This document shows, in pieces, positions 36,667 through 49,317 of a stretch of 64,000 bases of DNA. The position numbers were made by a program, and so were the translations under genes. A model generated the notes under the pieces. That model searched no databases. It was not told the origin of the DNA and saw only the letters and a list, made by a program, of their open reading frames with translations. The stretch comes from Cercis canadensis. Its lineage: Eukaryota; Streptophyta; Magnoliopsida; Fabales; Fabaceae. The stretch covers positions 39,089 to 103,088 of the forward strand of contig QAOA01001976.1 of assembly GCA_003255065.1 (NCBI GenBank), in the 5' to 3' direction. Position 1 is the first letter of the stretch. Every line of letters begins with the position of its first letter.

Positions 36667-39600
36667 TCAAACCCCATCCAAAATGTTGTCTATAGCTTCA
36701 AAAATGAGGGAAGCTGCATTCTCGCTGGCAGCAGTAATGACAGTACTGGTTGTTCCAACCTCTATTAAAGCTCTGTGAGGGTCTTGCACGTGTACTAAAC
36801 ACACAGTTTGTGATTCAGTATTACCCATACAATGTTCCAAGGATGCATTAATGCCCATCTTTGATAATGCGGCTAGAAGCTTTTCTGCGTCTGGTGACCC
36901 CCAATATTGCATAGGCCTATTCTTTAAGGAATTTTCTTGCTCCTTTTCCAAGAGCAAGTGATGTTTTGCATGTTCCATGAATAGATCTCCTTTTAATCTT
37001 GAAATTTTGATGTCATCCTTCAACTTTCTCCAATGGAACTGAGAAGCAAGTTCTGCCGCAATTTTTAACTCTGAACTATCCTTTTGGCATGATACATGTA
37101 AAGTTTCAGCTTCAGTGTAATGCAAAACTGATAATGAACTTGCATTTGAAAAACAGCTTTGTGACCTTAAATCCTCTGGAAACTACATAGAGAATAAGAA
37201 AGGAATAAAAAGGGTAAGCAGGATCATTGCCTGTATAATCTTATAGAGCAGTAATAGTTTATCAAGAGCTGTATAAAAATACCAGAACAATTTTTGGCTG
37301 CAATGTGTTCAGCAAGGGTTGAACTTTCTTCAACCTACAAAGTGGTAATAACATAGAGAATATTAGATACACACAACAAATTCTCTTCAGCTAAAATTGA
37401 ACTTTTATTGTCCAAAGCAAGGATGATTTCGAAAATATGATAGATATCTCAAACACATAATACTTTCAAGTGAAAATAAGGTCGCATATGTAAGATAGGC
37501 CCATTCTCATCTTGGAAAAGCTACTCATGTTTGCCAGCGCACAGCAAGACATACGCTGTAAATGCTGCAAATCATGTTAAAACAATTTTCCTGGGGCTGT
37601 GTTTACATTCTCATTGCATTTTTCCCTCTTTCCTTTTTCTTCTCTCTCTCTCTCTCCTCTCCTTTGGCTCTCCTAGTACACTTTTAATACTGTTCCTTAT
37701 CAGGAGACAAAAAGGGTGACAGGTGCTGCAAATTATTTATAAGTAAAAACAAGACACATGCATAAAATGTGCATATTGGAGGAAGTGGTGAAGGGAAAAG
37801 TAAACCTACTTTATTCCAGAGGGAAACACACATTGAAGAACCTTCATTGCAATTGGCTTGAAAGGTAAAAGTGCTAGCTCAGGATTCAATGCATCCTGCA
37901 AAGAGTTAATTCATAACAAAATTAGTCAAAGCCACTCTAATTTCATCATGAGGAAACTTATGAGCCCAAATATATCAAGTTCTATCAATGTCAAATTTAT
38001 AAAATATAGGAAAAAACCATAATCACACTTCAAAGGAAGTTAAATTATGCAAGAAATATATCAGCACCTCCAGGATAAGTAAAGAATTTGGATCCCCACA
38101 CCAACGTCGAAGCAAATGAACAACAGGACCAAGCCGCAGACTCCAGTGGGGAGCAAATACAATGCATGGTTCCTGCCAATTTGTTCTACACACAAAACAT
38201 CAGTTTCTTGAGCAAAAAAAAAATAAAATAGAAGCCCAGGCAACAATTTGTCACATTTGCAGTTGATTAGAATTCAACACATCTCACATCTTTTGAGGTC
38301 TTTTTTTTTTTTTTTTTTTCAAGTTGGGGGAAGGGGAGGAAGGAGACAAATGAAGAAATATTATTTGAAGGAAGAAGGAAAAGAGAAAAGAGCATAAGAT
38401 ACACCTTTTGAGCTTATTAACTTAATTTGAAGCTAGAAAAAAGCTAGAAAATACAAGTTAGTTTCACAAAATCATTAAAGAATATAGTCATGGATAATTT
38501 TACATCTGGAAAGGACAAAAACACTATTCCATTTGAATGTGGAATAAATCATTGCCATCATCAACGGTGCCTCAGAAGAGAGTGGAGAGGGAACACCAAG
38601 GAAAATCTTACAGGAGTTTATGTGAGTGAATAGCAGGAACTACGTGAAGCTTTTTCTCTTTCATAAGCCCTACATGTGCAAACAATGGTTCCCCAGAAAA
38701 CAGCTGCATTGCCAATTAAAATGGGCAAAATGTCAACTTTTGCAATTGGATGTATACAAACGCAATTGGCACAAATTCATGAGTCTAAAAGTCTCACCCT
38801 TTCTTGCCGTTGTTCACAAAGCCATTCTGGTATGACATTAAGAAATGCCAGTAATTCTTCAGCCACTGAAGAAATGATGTAAACTGGAACCTACAGAAGT
38901 AAAGATAGATATTAATAACAGAATTTAGTAGCATGCTTATCTAATTTTTCCCCAAAAAATCCTTTAATCAATTATATTGATAAAATATTATACACTGATA
39001 ACCAAATTTGAATAGTTGATTTGGAGTTCACAAACTTGATGCAACTTTGACTTTACATTGACCATCACAATGACAAAGAGAAAAATGAAAAAGTACAAAC
39101 ATACAAAACCAATGTAGCAAGCAACGTCAAGGGTTGGCTTCCAAAATTATGGAAAGAAGCAAAACTGAGAAAATAACAAAAAAATATTATTTTTTTAAAA
39201 AATTCCAGGTTTCACCTAGAATGCAGTGGCATTTAACCAATGACTAGGTTTACTGCAAGCAGCCAAAAAAGACATGAGTATGATGTCTTGAAGGACAGGA
39301 GATGGCACTTCAAGGAAAGACTAATCACACACAAGTGCAAAATATGCTTACTTTAGTGAAACTCCTGGCTTTTATTTTGTACTGAACATCTAAAAAGAGA
39401 GAGCATACCTTCATAGCTGAAGATTCAAGTGAAGCTGTCATTTGCTCCAAAAGCTGCAGAAGAGTTCCAAGTCGATTAATAGGAATAAGGACTGAACCAC
39501 CTTCTCTGACACACTCTATAGCACAGGAGCATATGAAAACCAATTTTTCCTTTTCTTCTAAGTTCTCGTCAGAGTTGAGGAAGAATTCAGCCAATTCTTG

Positions 39601-41182
39601 GGAACTGTAGTTGGCATCAGCATAAAAGGCAAGGATAAATGAAAGGTCAGGATAAAACTTAAAATGTCAAGACCAGAAAATGTCAAAACTTTATACCTGA
39701 GAGATGATAATTTGTTAATGGTTGGAACAGAGGCACTATCCTCATCCTCAATATCCTTTGTGACACCCAAGGAAGAGAAATCAGAATAAATTAACATATG
39801 AGTTCCCCGTAGACTGCAGTAATCAAAATTCATGGCATGAGCAGAAATGAAGCTGGAGCTTGAAAGATAAGCAATGTCTCCAGTTGGACCACTTAAAATC
39901 CAGTTACAGCTGCCTATTTCTACACCAGAGCTGAAAGCCTTTATAACCAATGCCCCATTATAGCAGGCTGCTTCAGCAAATTTAAGTGTTTGAACCTTCA
40001 GTGCACAGTCCTTCACATCAGCTGCACTGAGAAATTCAACACATTACAGCCTCAACTACAAAACTTTGCTGTATATAACTTCAATAGATAAATATTAAAA
40101 TAAGCAACAGATTACCGTAAAACTAAACTGTAAAAAAGGTCAGAAGAAAAACAAATTCAAATTTTTAACCAGCCACAAACAATTGAATAGCAGTTGAAAA
40201 TTGCAAGTACTAAAGTAATTCAATCATTGAATGGTTCGTACATCTCATAGTCAGGTATGTTCCTCAGGTATAAGATTCTCAGTTCCCGCCATTGTACCAT
40301 AAATGCAAAGTAAGTAAATAAAAAGAAAAGGATAGAGTACCTGTACAAGGGCATCCACCCTCCAAGCTCAACTCCATCTTTGCCTAAGATTACCTCTCTC
40401 AATTCGGAAGAAAGCATTTCAAGTTCTTCCTGCCTCAACCATGGAGGGAAACTAGACTCCTCCGGTCCATAAAACTGCCTTAACTCAGCATGCATTGATA
40501 CAAGATCCTCCATCATAAGCTGGCCCAGTCTAGCCGCTGCTTCAGTTACATAAATCTAACAATTTTAAACCAAAAACCATAAATGAGACCTTAATTCAAA
40601 CATTCAAATACCATCTTAACATCAATAGGAGCACATCAATGTTAGTACCTTAGCTGAAAAACCCTTTGTTCGAGTAAGAAAGGGCAATCCTAGCATACCC
40701 ATCGGACTGGAAATCAATACAACATCAATGAAAGAGACATTCCACAGGTGTAAGTTCTTAACAGTCTTGTACCAAGGTTCTGCAAAAATTAGACTTTTAG
40801 CATTAAGGGACTTTTCAATTTTCTGTCTGTTCTGAGACCCAACCTCTGAACCCAGAGAATCATAGGCCGGAGAATAGTTGATTCCTTCTTCAGGCAAGGC
40901 ACTATAACCAGTAGGTAAAGGGGAGAAAACAGTGAGAGCTGAAAGGTCTAGTGGGCAATCCAATAAGATCCTAACCCCACAAAAGTTCAACATGTGACAT
41001 GGTGGGAAGTGAAAGCCCCCACCTTTACTCAAACATGTCTGCAAAAACCCAAAAGAAACAAATTTTGAAAAATAGATAGTTGATTATAAACGAAGATTCA
41101 TAGATATAGAAAGAAAAAAAAAAAAAAAAAANCAAACAAACAAACATGAAAAAAGGAACTGTAAGAAACTTACAAACTTCAT
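36667..41182 (-). CDS. INTS9: Integrator complex subunit 9 homolog
   Basis: Eleven coding exons on the minus strand join in frame to 698 aa: 41174-41182 (just ATG AAG TTT), 40649-41038, 40341-40555, 39697-40026, 39409-39604, 38798-38890, 38612-38703, 38068-38185, 37810-37895, 37283-37334 and 36667-37182. The product starts MKFTCLSKGGGFHFPP with HMLNFCGVRILLDCPLDLS, the metallo-beta-lactamase start seen in plant INTS9. It continues with the beta-CASP blocks SGPTGDIAYLSSSSFIS, EGGSVLIPINRLGTLLQLLE and WQEPCIVFAPHWSLRLGP. The C-terminal 170 residues form the INTS11-binding region. INTS9 is the non-catalytic partner of the INTS11 RNA endonuclease in snRNA 3' processing, in the nucleus. Length matches the Arabidopsis protein (about 699). 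All introns are GT-AG. Part of the gene is copied at 49852-50549. Confidence 0.93.
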
Positions 41183-41477
41183 GGAGATTAAAAGGAAAGC
41201 TCTTCACTAGCGAGGCTCACAAATTGGCGGGAGACAGACTTGCAGAGTAGAGGTGGCTACACAAGTCGAGAGCGGGGGACGGGCACGAAGACGAGAACTG
41301 AGAGTTTCACTTTTTACCTTCGAAGAAAAAAGGGTCGTTTTGATTTTATTTTAACTCAAAACAAAACAAGAAGGGAATGAGACTACAAGAGGGTCCTGAA
41401 TTTTAGTAGAACATGGGCTGAACACGGCACTAGAAAGGTGACTCAAGGGCGCGCTCGAATCTTCACTTTGGTAACGG

Positions 41478-41890
41478 GGTCTTTGACCTTAATATTATTA
41501 TTTTTAAATTTATTTATATAATTATAATATTTTTAAATTTATATATTTAAATATTATACTTCTAAAAAAATTAAAAACAAAAAAAAGTCTGATCCGTGAG
41601 ACCTATTAAACACATAAGTGGAGCTACGATGTGTCCATTTTTGTTGTGCACACCAACTTTTTTTAAAGGTAGTACTTTGAGATAGAAATGATTATGGGAC
41701 CTGCCAAGAAATAATACGTCGTGGGCTCACTGGTACGGTGGGGCCACTAGCGTGTCTGGTAAGCCCTACAGGGCAGATTTTATTTTTTTTTTTAATTTTT
41801 TTAAAAGTGTAATATTTAGATATATAAGTTCAAAAATATTATAATTATATAAATAAATTTGAAAACAGTAATATTGAGATCAGAGATCTT
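41478..41890. mobile_element. Foldback MITE, about 410 bp
   Basis: The left arm tctttgaccttaatatta and the reverse complement of the right arm tctctgatctcaatatta pair. Pairing continues through ttatttatataattataat for about 90 bases. The GC-richer centre (cgtcgtgggctcactggta) separates the arms. The target duplication is unclear, so ends are approximate. Confidence 0.7.
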
Positions 41891-42311
41891 GAAAATGAGT
41901 GTATAAAATTGTTTACGACTGTAAATTTGAACAAAGAAAATTTATTAAATAAGCGTTTTTCTAATTTTTTATCTATCCTAAAAATTTATAATTATCCATT
42001 AATTTAAAAATGATGCCAAAAGCAAGGAAAAGATTGCTCACATTATTATAGTATATAAGATACATAAGATTAATGGAACCCACAAGTTTAAAACAGTTAT
42101 ATTTTGCATCATCACACATTGACGCTATGGTTTTCAATAAGATGTTCTATTGCAATTGGCCATCACCACATATTGAAATGGAATTGTAAATAAAACGGAG
42201 TGTCGTTTATGGAGTGATACTATGAAATACTATTTGAGCAATATCATATCATAATGATTAATGAACATATATCTAGCTTATAGAGACAATGTTTGACAAT
42301 GTTTAGTTAAA

Positions 42312-42523
42312 GGAGGTTTCTTAGATACTTTTAGTATTTATGTAGTATGCCATACTATATAGAAATAACTAATAAATGAATAACATGTGTATAAATTAAC
42401 TATTTTTAAGTTTGTTTAAAAAATTAAATAAATTATATTTTATATATAATAAAATATGAAAATTATGTATGCTTGCCACGTTAGTGTAGTATAACATACT
42501 TACGTAGTATCATAGAATCCCCG
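42312..42523. mobile_element. MITE, tttatgtaatatgacata family, copy 2
   Basis: The element is 212 bp, flanked by exact 9-bp copies of ttagttaaa (42303-42311 and 42524-42532). It has short imperfect ends (ggaggtttcttagatac and, reversed, ggggattctatgatac). It is homologous to 4804-5012. Confidence 0.82.
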
Positions 42524-43225
42524 TTAGTTAAAAGAATAAATAGAAGGCACATTGTTTACTGCAAAAAGCAGTGTGCTTTCACAATGATCCAAATTGTTTG
42601 GTATAATTGTGTTCAGTTTTATTGGGAAATATCGTACTTTGGTTTTATTCAAATAAATATATATTAAAAAATACTGGCAATACACATATATAATGTGGGA
42701 AAAGCCTAACTTGCTATTTTCATTTTAAGAGACTTTAGTTTATTTTTATTTTTATTTTAGTTTTTACGAGGTGGCCTTCACATCTTCATTGTGAAATTAA
42801 TCCTTGCCGACACTAATCCTTTCCTTTTTGAAAGAATAAATCCAATCATTTTTTATTTTAATATAAAAATTGTCACATTAAATCTTAATCAAATTAAATA
42901 ATGAAATACTTGAATTTTATTAAAAAATATTTTAATTTTAAGACATCAAGATTCAAAATAAAAAATATTTATCAATAAAAGTGTTTTACTCTTGGTTTCT
43001 TTTCCTTCTAAGTTAGGGAGAAACCTACTTTAGTTAGAAAGAAATGAAAAAAAAAAAAAAGAAGAGGAAGAAAACACCAAAAAAAATATAGCAAAAAGGA
43101 AAGAGTATTAAAAATAACACTTTTACTATGGTTACACGTGCACCCAATCAATAGTCTACTAAACTCCTTGGATTAATCAATTTAACATTTTATTTGTCAA
43201 ATTTTGATAATACACCTTGTAAGTG

Positions 43226-43234
43226 TATAAATAG
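43226..43234 (+). promoter_or_regulatory. Possible TATA box of the CNL gene
   Basis: TATAAATAG lies 416 bases before the chosen ATG at 43650. The distance implies a long leader or a 5' UTR intron, so the link to this gene is tentative. Confidence 0.3.
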
Positions 43235-43649
43235 TGTAGAAAAGAATCATTACTGAAAAGCAAAGATAGAGTGGGTGTATTTTCAGTTAAGTTTTGTACA
43301 CAATTATAAATGCACAGTGCTTTCTCTAATGCACCTATGATAACACATACTTACAATTTTTTATTTCAAGATTATACAAACATTTTTATATCAAAGTGAT
43401 AAATAAGTTTGCTTAAACAATTCGGTTTGTCATGTGAGTCAACAGGGTGAGCTTGCAAACTGCAATATACAAATCAATCCACTTGCTTAAATTATTCTAT
43501 TGACATTTCTAAAGCCACTTTGTGGTCTTCTCCTTGAAAAGATTTGTCCCCAAAGCCAGATCTGCATATTTGCATTAGCCATACTTTCCTTTTGCAATCA
43601 CATCCTCTGTTTGATTTCTCCTTCTGAAAAGAAAAGAAAGCAAGGCACC

Positions 43650-45224
43650 ATGTCTGTAGAGTTGGTTGGTGGTGCTCTTCTCTCTTCCTTCCTTCAGTTT
43701 GCATTTGACAGGTTGGGTTCTCGTGACATTCTGGACTACTTCCAGGAAAGAAAACTCAACGAGACTCTGCTGAAAAATTTGAATATTACTCTTTTGTCCA
43801 TCAATGCTGTGATTGATGATGCTGAGGACAAGCAGATCAGAAATCGCAATGTCAAAGCTTGGGTTGATGAGGTCAAAGATGCTGTCTATGTGGCTGAGGA
43901 TCTCCTCGATGAGATTGACACTGAACTCTCCAAACGCAAGCAGCTGGAAGCTGAATCTGGGACCAGTACTGCCAGCAAGGTATGGAATTTCTTCAGTGCT
44001 TCTGTTAGTTCATTTGATAAGGAAATCGAAGCAAGGATGAAACAAGTCCTTGACAACCTAGAATATCTTGCTAGTCAAAAAGATATACTAGGATTGAGGG
44101 AAGCTGGAAGGAAATTAGTATCACAAAGAATGCCATCAACTTCTTTGGTGGACGAAACTGTAATATATGGTAGAGATGATGAGAAAGAAATGATCATTGA
44201 CTGGTTGCTATCTGACAATGAGAATGGCAACCGCCTTTATTCTGTCATTTCTATAGTAGGTATGAGTGGGATGGGCAAGACCACCCTTGCCCAACTAGTG
44301 TACAATGATCAGAGGCTAGAGGATGAATTTGACCTCAAAGCTTGGGTCTGTGTATCAGAAGAATTCGATCTTTTGAGAGTAACAAGAGTTATTCTTGAGG
44401 CAATCACTTTGGCTGCTGATGACACTAAGGAAATAAATATCCTTCAACTTAGATTGAAGGAGAAATTAAGTGGGAAGAGATTCCTTCTTGTTCTAGATGA
44501 TGTTTGGAATGAGAACCATATGCAGTGGGAGGCTTTGCAAACTCCTTTTATTTATGGGGCTCAAGGAAGCAAAATCCTTGTAACTTCACGTAGTGACAAA
44601 GTTGCTTCAGCCGCACGCTCTGCCAAAATACATCAACTGACGCAATTATTAGAAGAAAATAGTTGGTTGCTATTTGCTCAATATGCATTCCATGACAAAT
44701 ATTCACAGTCGAACCCTGACCTTGAAGAAATTGGTAGAAAGATCATTATGAAATGCAAAGGGCTGCCTCTAGCCTTAAAAGCAATCGGGAGTCTCTTGTA
44801 CACAAAATCATCTTCTGAAGAATGGAATAGTATATTGACAAGTGAGGTATGGGACATGTCAGATATTAATGAGAGTGATATTCTCTCAGCTTTGAGATTG
44901 AGCTATTCTTACCTTCCGTCCCTTCTTAAGAGATGCTTTGCTTATTGTTCCGTATTCCCCAAAGATTATAAATTTGACAAGGAGCATCTAGTTCGGTTAT
45001 GGATGGCTGAAAATCTTCTGCCATTCCCTCAACAAAATAAGAGCATGAAAGAAGTTGGGGATCTGTTCTTCCATCATCTATTAGCAAGGTCATTTTTTCA
45101 GATATCAAATAAAGATGAAGCACGTTTTCTTATGCATGATCTTGTCAATGATTTGGCAAAATATGTATCGGGAGATTTTTGTTTTAGGCTGGAGGTAGAA
45201 GAAGTACAACCACAAACTGTATAA
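43650..45224 (+). CDS. CNL resistance protein, CC and NB-ARC part (RPP13-like 1 type)
   Basis: I chose the ATG at 43650 because it gives the standard CNL start MSVELVGGALLSSFLQ; the upstream ATG at 43500 would add 50 atypical residues. The 524-aa product has a coiled-coil N domain (about 1-140). Its NB-ARC has P-loop GMSGMGKTT at 204-212, RNBS-A FDLKAWVCVSEEFD, kinase 2 LLVLDDVW at 279-286, GSKILVTSRS, GLPLA at 371-375, RNBS-D CFAYCSVFPKDYKFDKEHL and MHD at 495-497. CNL proteins are cytoplasmic ATP-switch immune receptors. The frame ends at TAA (45222-45224) just after PQTV, and the same frame stays open for 712 more codons of LRR. Relatives read PQTVSKMTRY here, so TCA has probably become TAA. 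It could be a truncated CN protein, a young pseudogene or a base error. Confidence 0.9.
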   Translation: MSVELVGGALLSSFLQFAFDRLGSRDILDYFQERKLNETLLKNLNITLLSINAVIDDAEDKQIRNRNVKAWVDEVKDAVYVAEDLLDEIDTELSKRKQLEAESGTSTASKVWNFFSASVSSFDKEIEARMKQVLDNLEYLASQKDILGLREAGRKLVSQRMPSTSLVDETVIYGRDDEKEMIIDWLLSDNENGNRLYSVISIVGMSGMGKTTLAQLVYNDQRLEDEFDLKAWVCVSEEFDLLRVTRVILEAITLAADDTKEINILQLRLKEKLSGKRFLLVLDDVWNENHMQWEALQTPFIYGAQGSKILVTSRSDKVASAARSAKIHQLTQLLEENSWLLFAQYAFHDKYSQSNPDLEEIGRKIIMKCKGLPLALKAIGSLLYTKSSSEEWNSILTSEVWDMSDINESDILSALRLSYSYLPSLLKRCFAYCSVFPKDYKFDKEHLVRLWMAENLLPFPQQNKSMKEVGDLFFHHLLARSFFQISNKDEARFLMHDLVNDLAKYVSGDFCFRLEVEEVQPQTV

Positions 45225-45227
45225 AAA

Positions 45228-47363
45228 ATGACCCGTTATTTTTCTTATTTAAGATATAGGAATGAAGTTTCTAAACGGTTTGAGGCTATATACAAGGTCA
45301 AGAGATTACGCACATTTCTACCTTTCAGTATGTATCGTGGTGGCCCAAGACTTCGTTTGATCTCTAGCGACATCATACATGATTTGCTATCCAAGCTCAA
45401 GTGCTTACGAGTCTTGTCTTTGTCTGGCTATCTTAACATTATTGAGTTGCCTGATTCCATAGGCAATCTTAAACATCTGCGGTACCTAGACCTGTCTGGC
45501 ACTGGGGTTAAGAAGCTACCTGATTCAACATGTTTGCTTTATAATTTACAGACATTAAAATTGAGGTATTGTAAGTCTTTGGTTGAGTTGCCATTAGATT
45601 TTCATAAACTCATTAATATGCGACATCTTGATATTCGGAAAACTAAAGTGAGAAAGATGCCAATCCAACTGGGGAAATTGAAACAGCTTCAAGTGTTGAC
45701 ATCGTTTTTTGTAGGAAGATGTAATAAAACTGATATCAAACAATTGGGAGAGCTCAATCTTTCGGGAAAACTATCAATTTTGGACTTGCAAAATGTCTTC
45801 AATCCCACAGATGCATTAGCAGCGAATTTGAAAAACAAAATGCACCTTGAGAAGTTAAGGTTGGAATGGAGTATTGATAATGATGAATCACAGAAAGAAA
45901 GGGATGTACTTGAGAAGCTCCAACCTCACAAAAACTTGAAAGAGTTCTCTGTTAAATATTATGGCGGCACAACGTTTCCTGATTGGTTTGGAGATAAATT
46001 ATTGCGGAATGTGGTGTCCCTGAAGCTGCATAACTGTAAATATTGTTTCTTGTTACCGCCACTTGGCCTTCTACCATCTCTCAAGGCACTATCTGTTATG
46101 GGGTTTGATGCAATAGTGGGTATTGGTCATGAGTTTTATGGGAACATCTCTTCTACTATTCCATTTGGATCTCTTGAAATCTTGGAGTTCGAGAATATGT
46201 TGGGATGGGAGGAATGGGAATGTAAAGATAAATCAGATGCTTTCCCACGCCTTCAAACCCTTTCTATAAGAAATTGTCCCAGGCTAAAAGAGCAGCTGCC
46301 ACAGCAACTTCCTTCTTTAAAGTTGCTACTTATTGAGAACTGCCGGCAACTTGTGGCTTCAGTTCCCCAGGCTACAGCTATTCATCAATTAACTCTAGTG
46401 GAATGTGGACGGCTGCAATTGGAATATACTACTTCGCTGAAAATTCTCAAGGTTGGTGGCAGTCACATGGAAGGATCTTTGCTTGAAAACATTCAACATA
46501 CAATTGCCAATAGCTTCCTTAAAAGGTTGGACATTGTTCATTGCCTAAATATGGAATTTTCCATGCACCATTGTCACAACTTCCTCATCATTATATATAT
46601 AGAAAGTAGTTGTGAGTCTCTTAGGACCTTTCCACCGGATTTCTTCCCCAAGCTTCAACAACTCTGGTTGGAGAGATGTAGTAATCTTGAAATGATTTCT
46701 GTTTCAGAGGGACATGATCATTATGTCACATCTCTTACATGGTTGAAAATCTGGGAGTGTCCTAAATTTGTATCATTTCCCAAAGGAGGATTGTCTGCCC
46801 CAAAACTTGAGTGGTGTCGTATTGCACATTTGAAGAATTTACAATCACTGCCTGAACGTATGGACATCCTCCTTCCATCTCTTACAGGTCTAATATTAAT
46901 AGATTGTCCACAATTGGAATCATTTCCTGAGGGGGGCTTGCCATCAAATCTGAAGACACTTTTTATCTACGATTGCTCAAAACTAGTTGCCTCTCGAATG
47001 AAATGGGGTTTGCAAATACACAGTTCTCTAGATGGCTTGTGTATTGAAGATGCAAATGTGGAGTCTCTTCCAGATGAAGGGCTACTCCCACCCTCTCTTA
47101 CTTATCTCATTTTTTATAAGTGTTCAAAGCTGAAAATACTGGACTATAAGGGTCTCTGCCACCTATCTCTCAAACACTTGGGTCTTCAAGAGTGTCCAAG
47201 ACTGGAATGCTTGCCAAAGGAGGGTCTGCCCAGATCCATATCTACCCTAGAAATTAAAGACTGTCCGTTACTTAAAAAGCGATGCCAAAAACAAAAAGGG
47301 AAAGATTGGGGAAAAATTGCTCACATCCACTGCGTACATATTGATGATGATATCTTAACATGA
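45228..47363 (+). CDS. CNL resistance protein, LRR part (same frame after the stop)
   Basis: This 711-codon frame is in phase with the frame ending at 45224 and starts MTRYFSYLRYRNEVSKRFEA, the usual linker between the MHD motif and the LRRs in RPP13-like 1 proteins. Leucine-rich repeats follow: LKCLRVLSLSGYLNIIELP, NLKHLRYLDLSGTGVKKLP and later cysteine-bearing repeats such as LEIKDCPLL. It ends with the typical KKRCQKQKGKDWGKIAHI tail. No further stop or frameshift interrupts it. Alone it is unlikely to be translated; read as one gene with 43650-45221 it would be a full-length receptor of about 1237 residues. Introns are absent, as is common in this family. Confidence 0.85.
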   Translation: MTRYFSYLRYRNEVSKRFEAIYKVKRLRTFLPFSMYRGGPRLRLISSDIIHDLLSKLKCLRVLSLSGYLNIIELPDSIGNLKHLRYLDLSGTGVKKLPDSTCLLYNLQTLKLRYCKSLVELPLDFHKLINMRHLDIRKTKVRKMPIQLGKLKQLQVLTSFFVGRCNKTDIKQLGELNLSGKLSILDLQNVFNPTDALAANLKNKMHLEKLRLEWSIDNDESQKERDVLEKLQPHKNLKEFSVKYYGGTTFPDWFGDKLLRNVVSLKLHNCKYCFLLPPLGLLPSLKALSVMGFDAIVGIGHEFYGNISSTIPFGSLEILEFENMLGWEEWECKDKSDAFPRLQTLSIRNCPRLKEQLPQQLPSLKLLLIENCRQLVASVPQATAIHQLTLVECGRLQLEYTTSLKILKVGGSHMEGSLLENIQHTIANSFLKRLDIVHCLNMEFSMHHCHNFLIIIYIESSCESLRTFPPDFFPKLQQLWLERCSNLEMISVSEGHDHYVTSLTWLKIWECPKFVSFPKGGLSAPKLEWCRIAHLKNLQSLPERMDILLPSLTGLILIDCPQLESFPEGGLPSNLKTLFIYDCSKLVASRMKWGLQIHSSLDGLCIEDANVESLPDEGLLPPSLTYLIFYKCSKLKILDYKGLCHLSLKHLGLQECPRLECLPKEGLPRSISTLEIKDCPLLKKRCQKQKGKDWGKIAHIHCVHIDDDILT

Positions 47364-49300
47364 CTTACAATTGTAATATCGTCTAGCTACGGAGTATACA
47401 TAAATATCAGGTAATTAACTATTCCTTACTATGTATTCATTTTAAAGCAATTTGTGCATGCTCAATTCTGGATATATAATTTGGATTATCAATTTTAGTT
47501 TATACTTATTCCTTAATTGGAAATCTTCCTTTCCGTAGGTACCAATGCTTGTACAAGTTTGCAAATCAGCTTTTGTTTTCAAAAGGATCACTCAATTGAG
47601 GGATTTATTGGTTATTGTTCTCATCTCGAACAAGGATTAGTCTCATATTTAAAGGGTATAAAAATACCTAGGTGTAAATAAATAAAAAGGATCACTCAGT
47701 TTACAGGTGACTTTAATTTATTTACTATATTCGACCAATGCTTTAAACATCCGTACTTTATACATCTTAAGCTTGATAAATTCGTAAGCAAACTTTTTAT
47801 TCAAAAAATCTCACGGTTTGTTGCATATTCCTTGTCTTTTTTNGCTTGATAAATTCGTACGCAAACTTTTTATTCAAAAAATCTCACGGTTTGTTGCATA
47901 TTCCTTGTCTTTTTTTTTTCCCCTGTCCTTTATTCATACTCAATTCTAATTAGGTGTTCCATGGTACGTTGCCCGGGTAAAAGTAGTACATACAGTTTTT
48001 TTTTCTAAAAAAAATAATAAATTTAATTAGTATTGTGATATATAATTGAAATTCTATTTTACATGAACTAATAATTATAATAAGATATCTTTGGGTGATG
48101 CATTAGTTTAACTGCATAATCTAATCAGATAACAAATATGGAATTGCAAATTCTCAATACTAGATTTGTTGCTTGATATCAATCCCACTAATAAAATTCC
48201 TCTTTTGGCAGCATATCATCTGCAACAACAGAGAGGAGCAGGGAGAGGATTTGTGATGAGAATGAGATTTAGATGGGATATTGCAATTACTGGTTTGTAA
48301 TTTGCCTCTTTTTTACTTAGCAATCTTATTATCCTAATCTGAACCAATTTATTACTCTTGAGATGTGCATGTATTCATATATTCTAGCGTGGAACTAGAA
48401 ATGTTACCACTACATAAAGTTGCATTGTAAGTAACAATCTGTTGTCTTCCCCTTCTTTTTTTTGGAGTACAGAAATTTGACTTCATATTTGTCATTCATG
48501 TCATGGTGGCCAAAGCCTTACTCAGGCTTGTTCTCACAAACTTTATTTATTTATTTATTTTATTTCAAGATACCAAAATGGAAAACATTTTCCAATGACA
48601 GGGTTCACTTTTGTTTTTCTTTCCTCCCAAGTGAAGGATAAACTTATTTTAGTTTGAAAGAAAAAAGAATGGCAAAGGCGTGCTTGTATCAAAACAACGC
48701 TTGTCAGACTACTCTAATGAAACCATATCTCTACAACTCTCTTAGGTGGTATACAACTTTCTTACGCTACTCGAGTAATGACATTAGAAATTGTTGCATA
48801 TGAAAAGAAAAATAAATGCCAACATTTGAAACAACCTAAATGGATCTATGACAGACAACAGCCTATTAATCTCCAAGCACATTTGATTATCAGGAAGTGA
48901 ACCATTCAAGAACTATAATCTGGATACAAACATACCCTTAATTATTCGGGAAAATGCCATAGGTGCAGCACTGTGAAACTTGAAGTAATAAGCAAAATGG
49001 AGTGTGATACTGTGCATTAAAACAAGTGCCAATCTGCACGGCGTGCCAAAAGTTGATAAGGTCTCATAGTGGTTCTCTAAATTGTACCTCACTTTTGAAT
49101 GAAATATTGCCTCAGACATCATTTATATTCTGAGATGCAAAGCTACTTTACAAAAATGATTTCCATAAGAAAAGGCTCAACTACCAAAATATCAAAAATC
49201 ATTGTTGTGATGATTCTCAATATTTGACATATCTAGAAAGTGAATACAAAATGCTGAGGGATATGCTTGTATTAAAATTAAGATTGCCAGGAACTTGATC
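47364..49300. other. Region downstream of the CNL gene
   Basis: The probable 3' UTR of the resistance gene is followed by AT-rich DNA with a 72-bp direct repeat around the N at 47843. A tttattta-type repeat occurs near 48545. No supported exon is seen. Confidence 0.5.
47771..47915. repeat. Direct duplication abutting an N (72 bp)
   Basis: The block gcttgataaattcgta... at 47771-47842 restarts right after the N at 47843 with one visible base change. It is probably an unmerged assembly overlap. Confidence 0.85.
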
Positions 49301-49317
49301 TAATGGGATTATAATCG

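Larger units (their letters stand above)
41190..43200. other. Intergenic DNA between INTS9 and the CNL gene
   Basis: The 5' end of INTS9 and two MITEs (41478-41890 and 42312-42523) lie here. The rest is AT-rich without recognisable genes. Confidence 0.55.

Noticed and set aside
43500-43649. Upstream ATG extending the CNL protein by 50 residues
   Set aside because: The extension does not resemble CNL N termini, while the ATG at 43650 gives the standard start in a good context.
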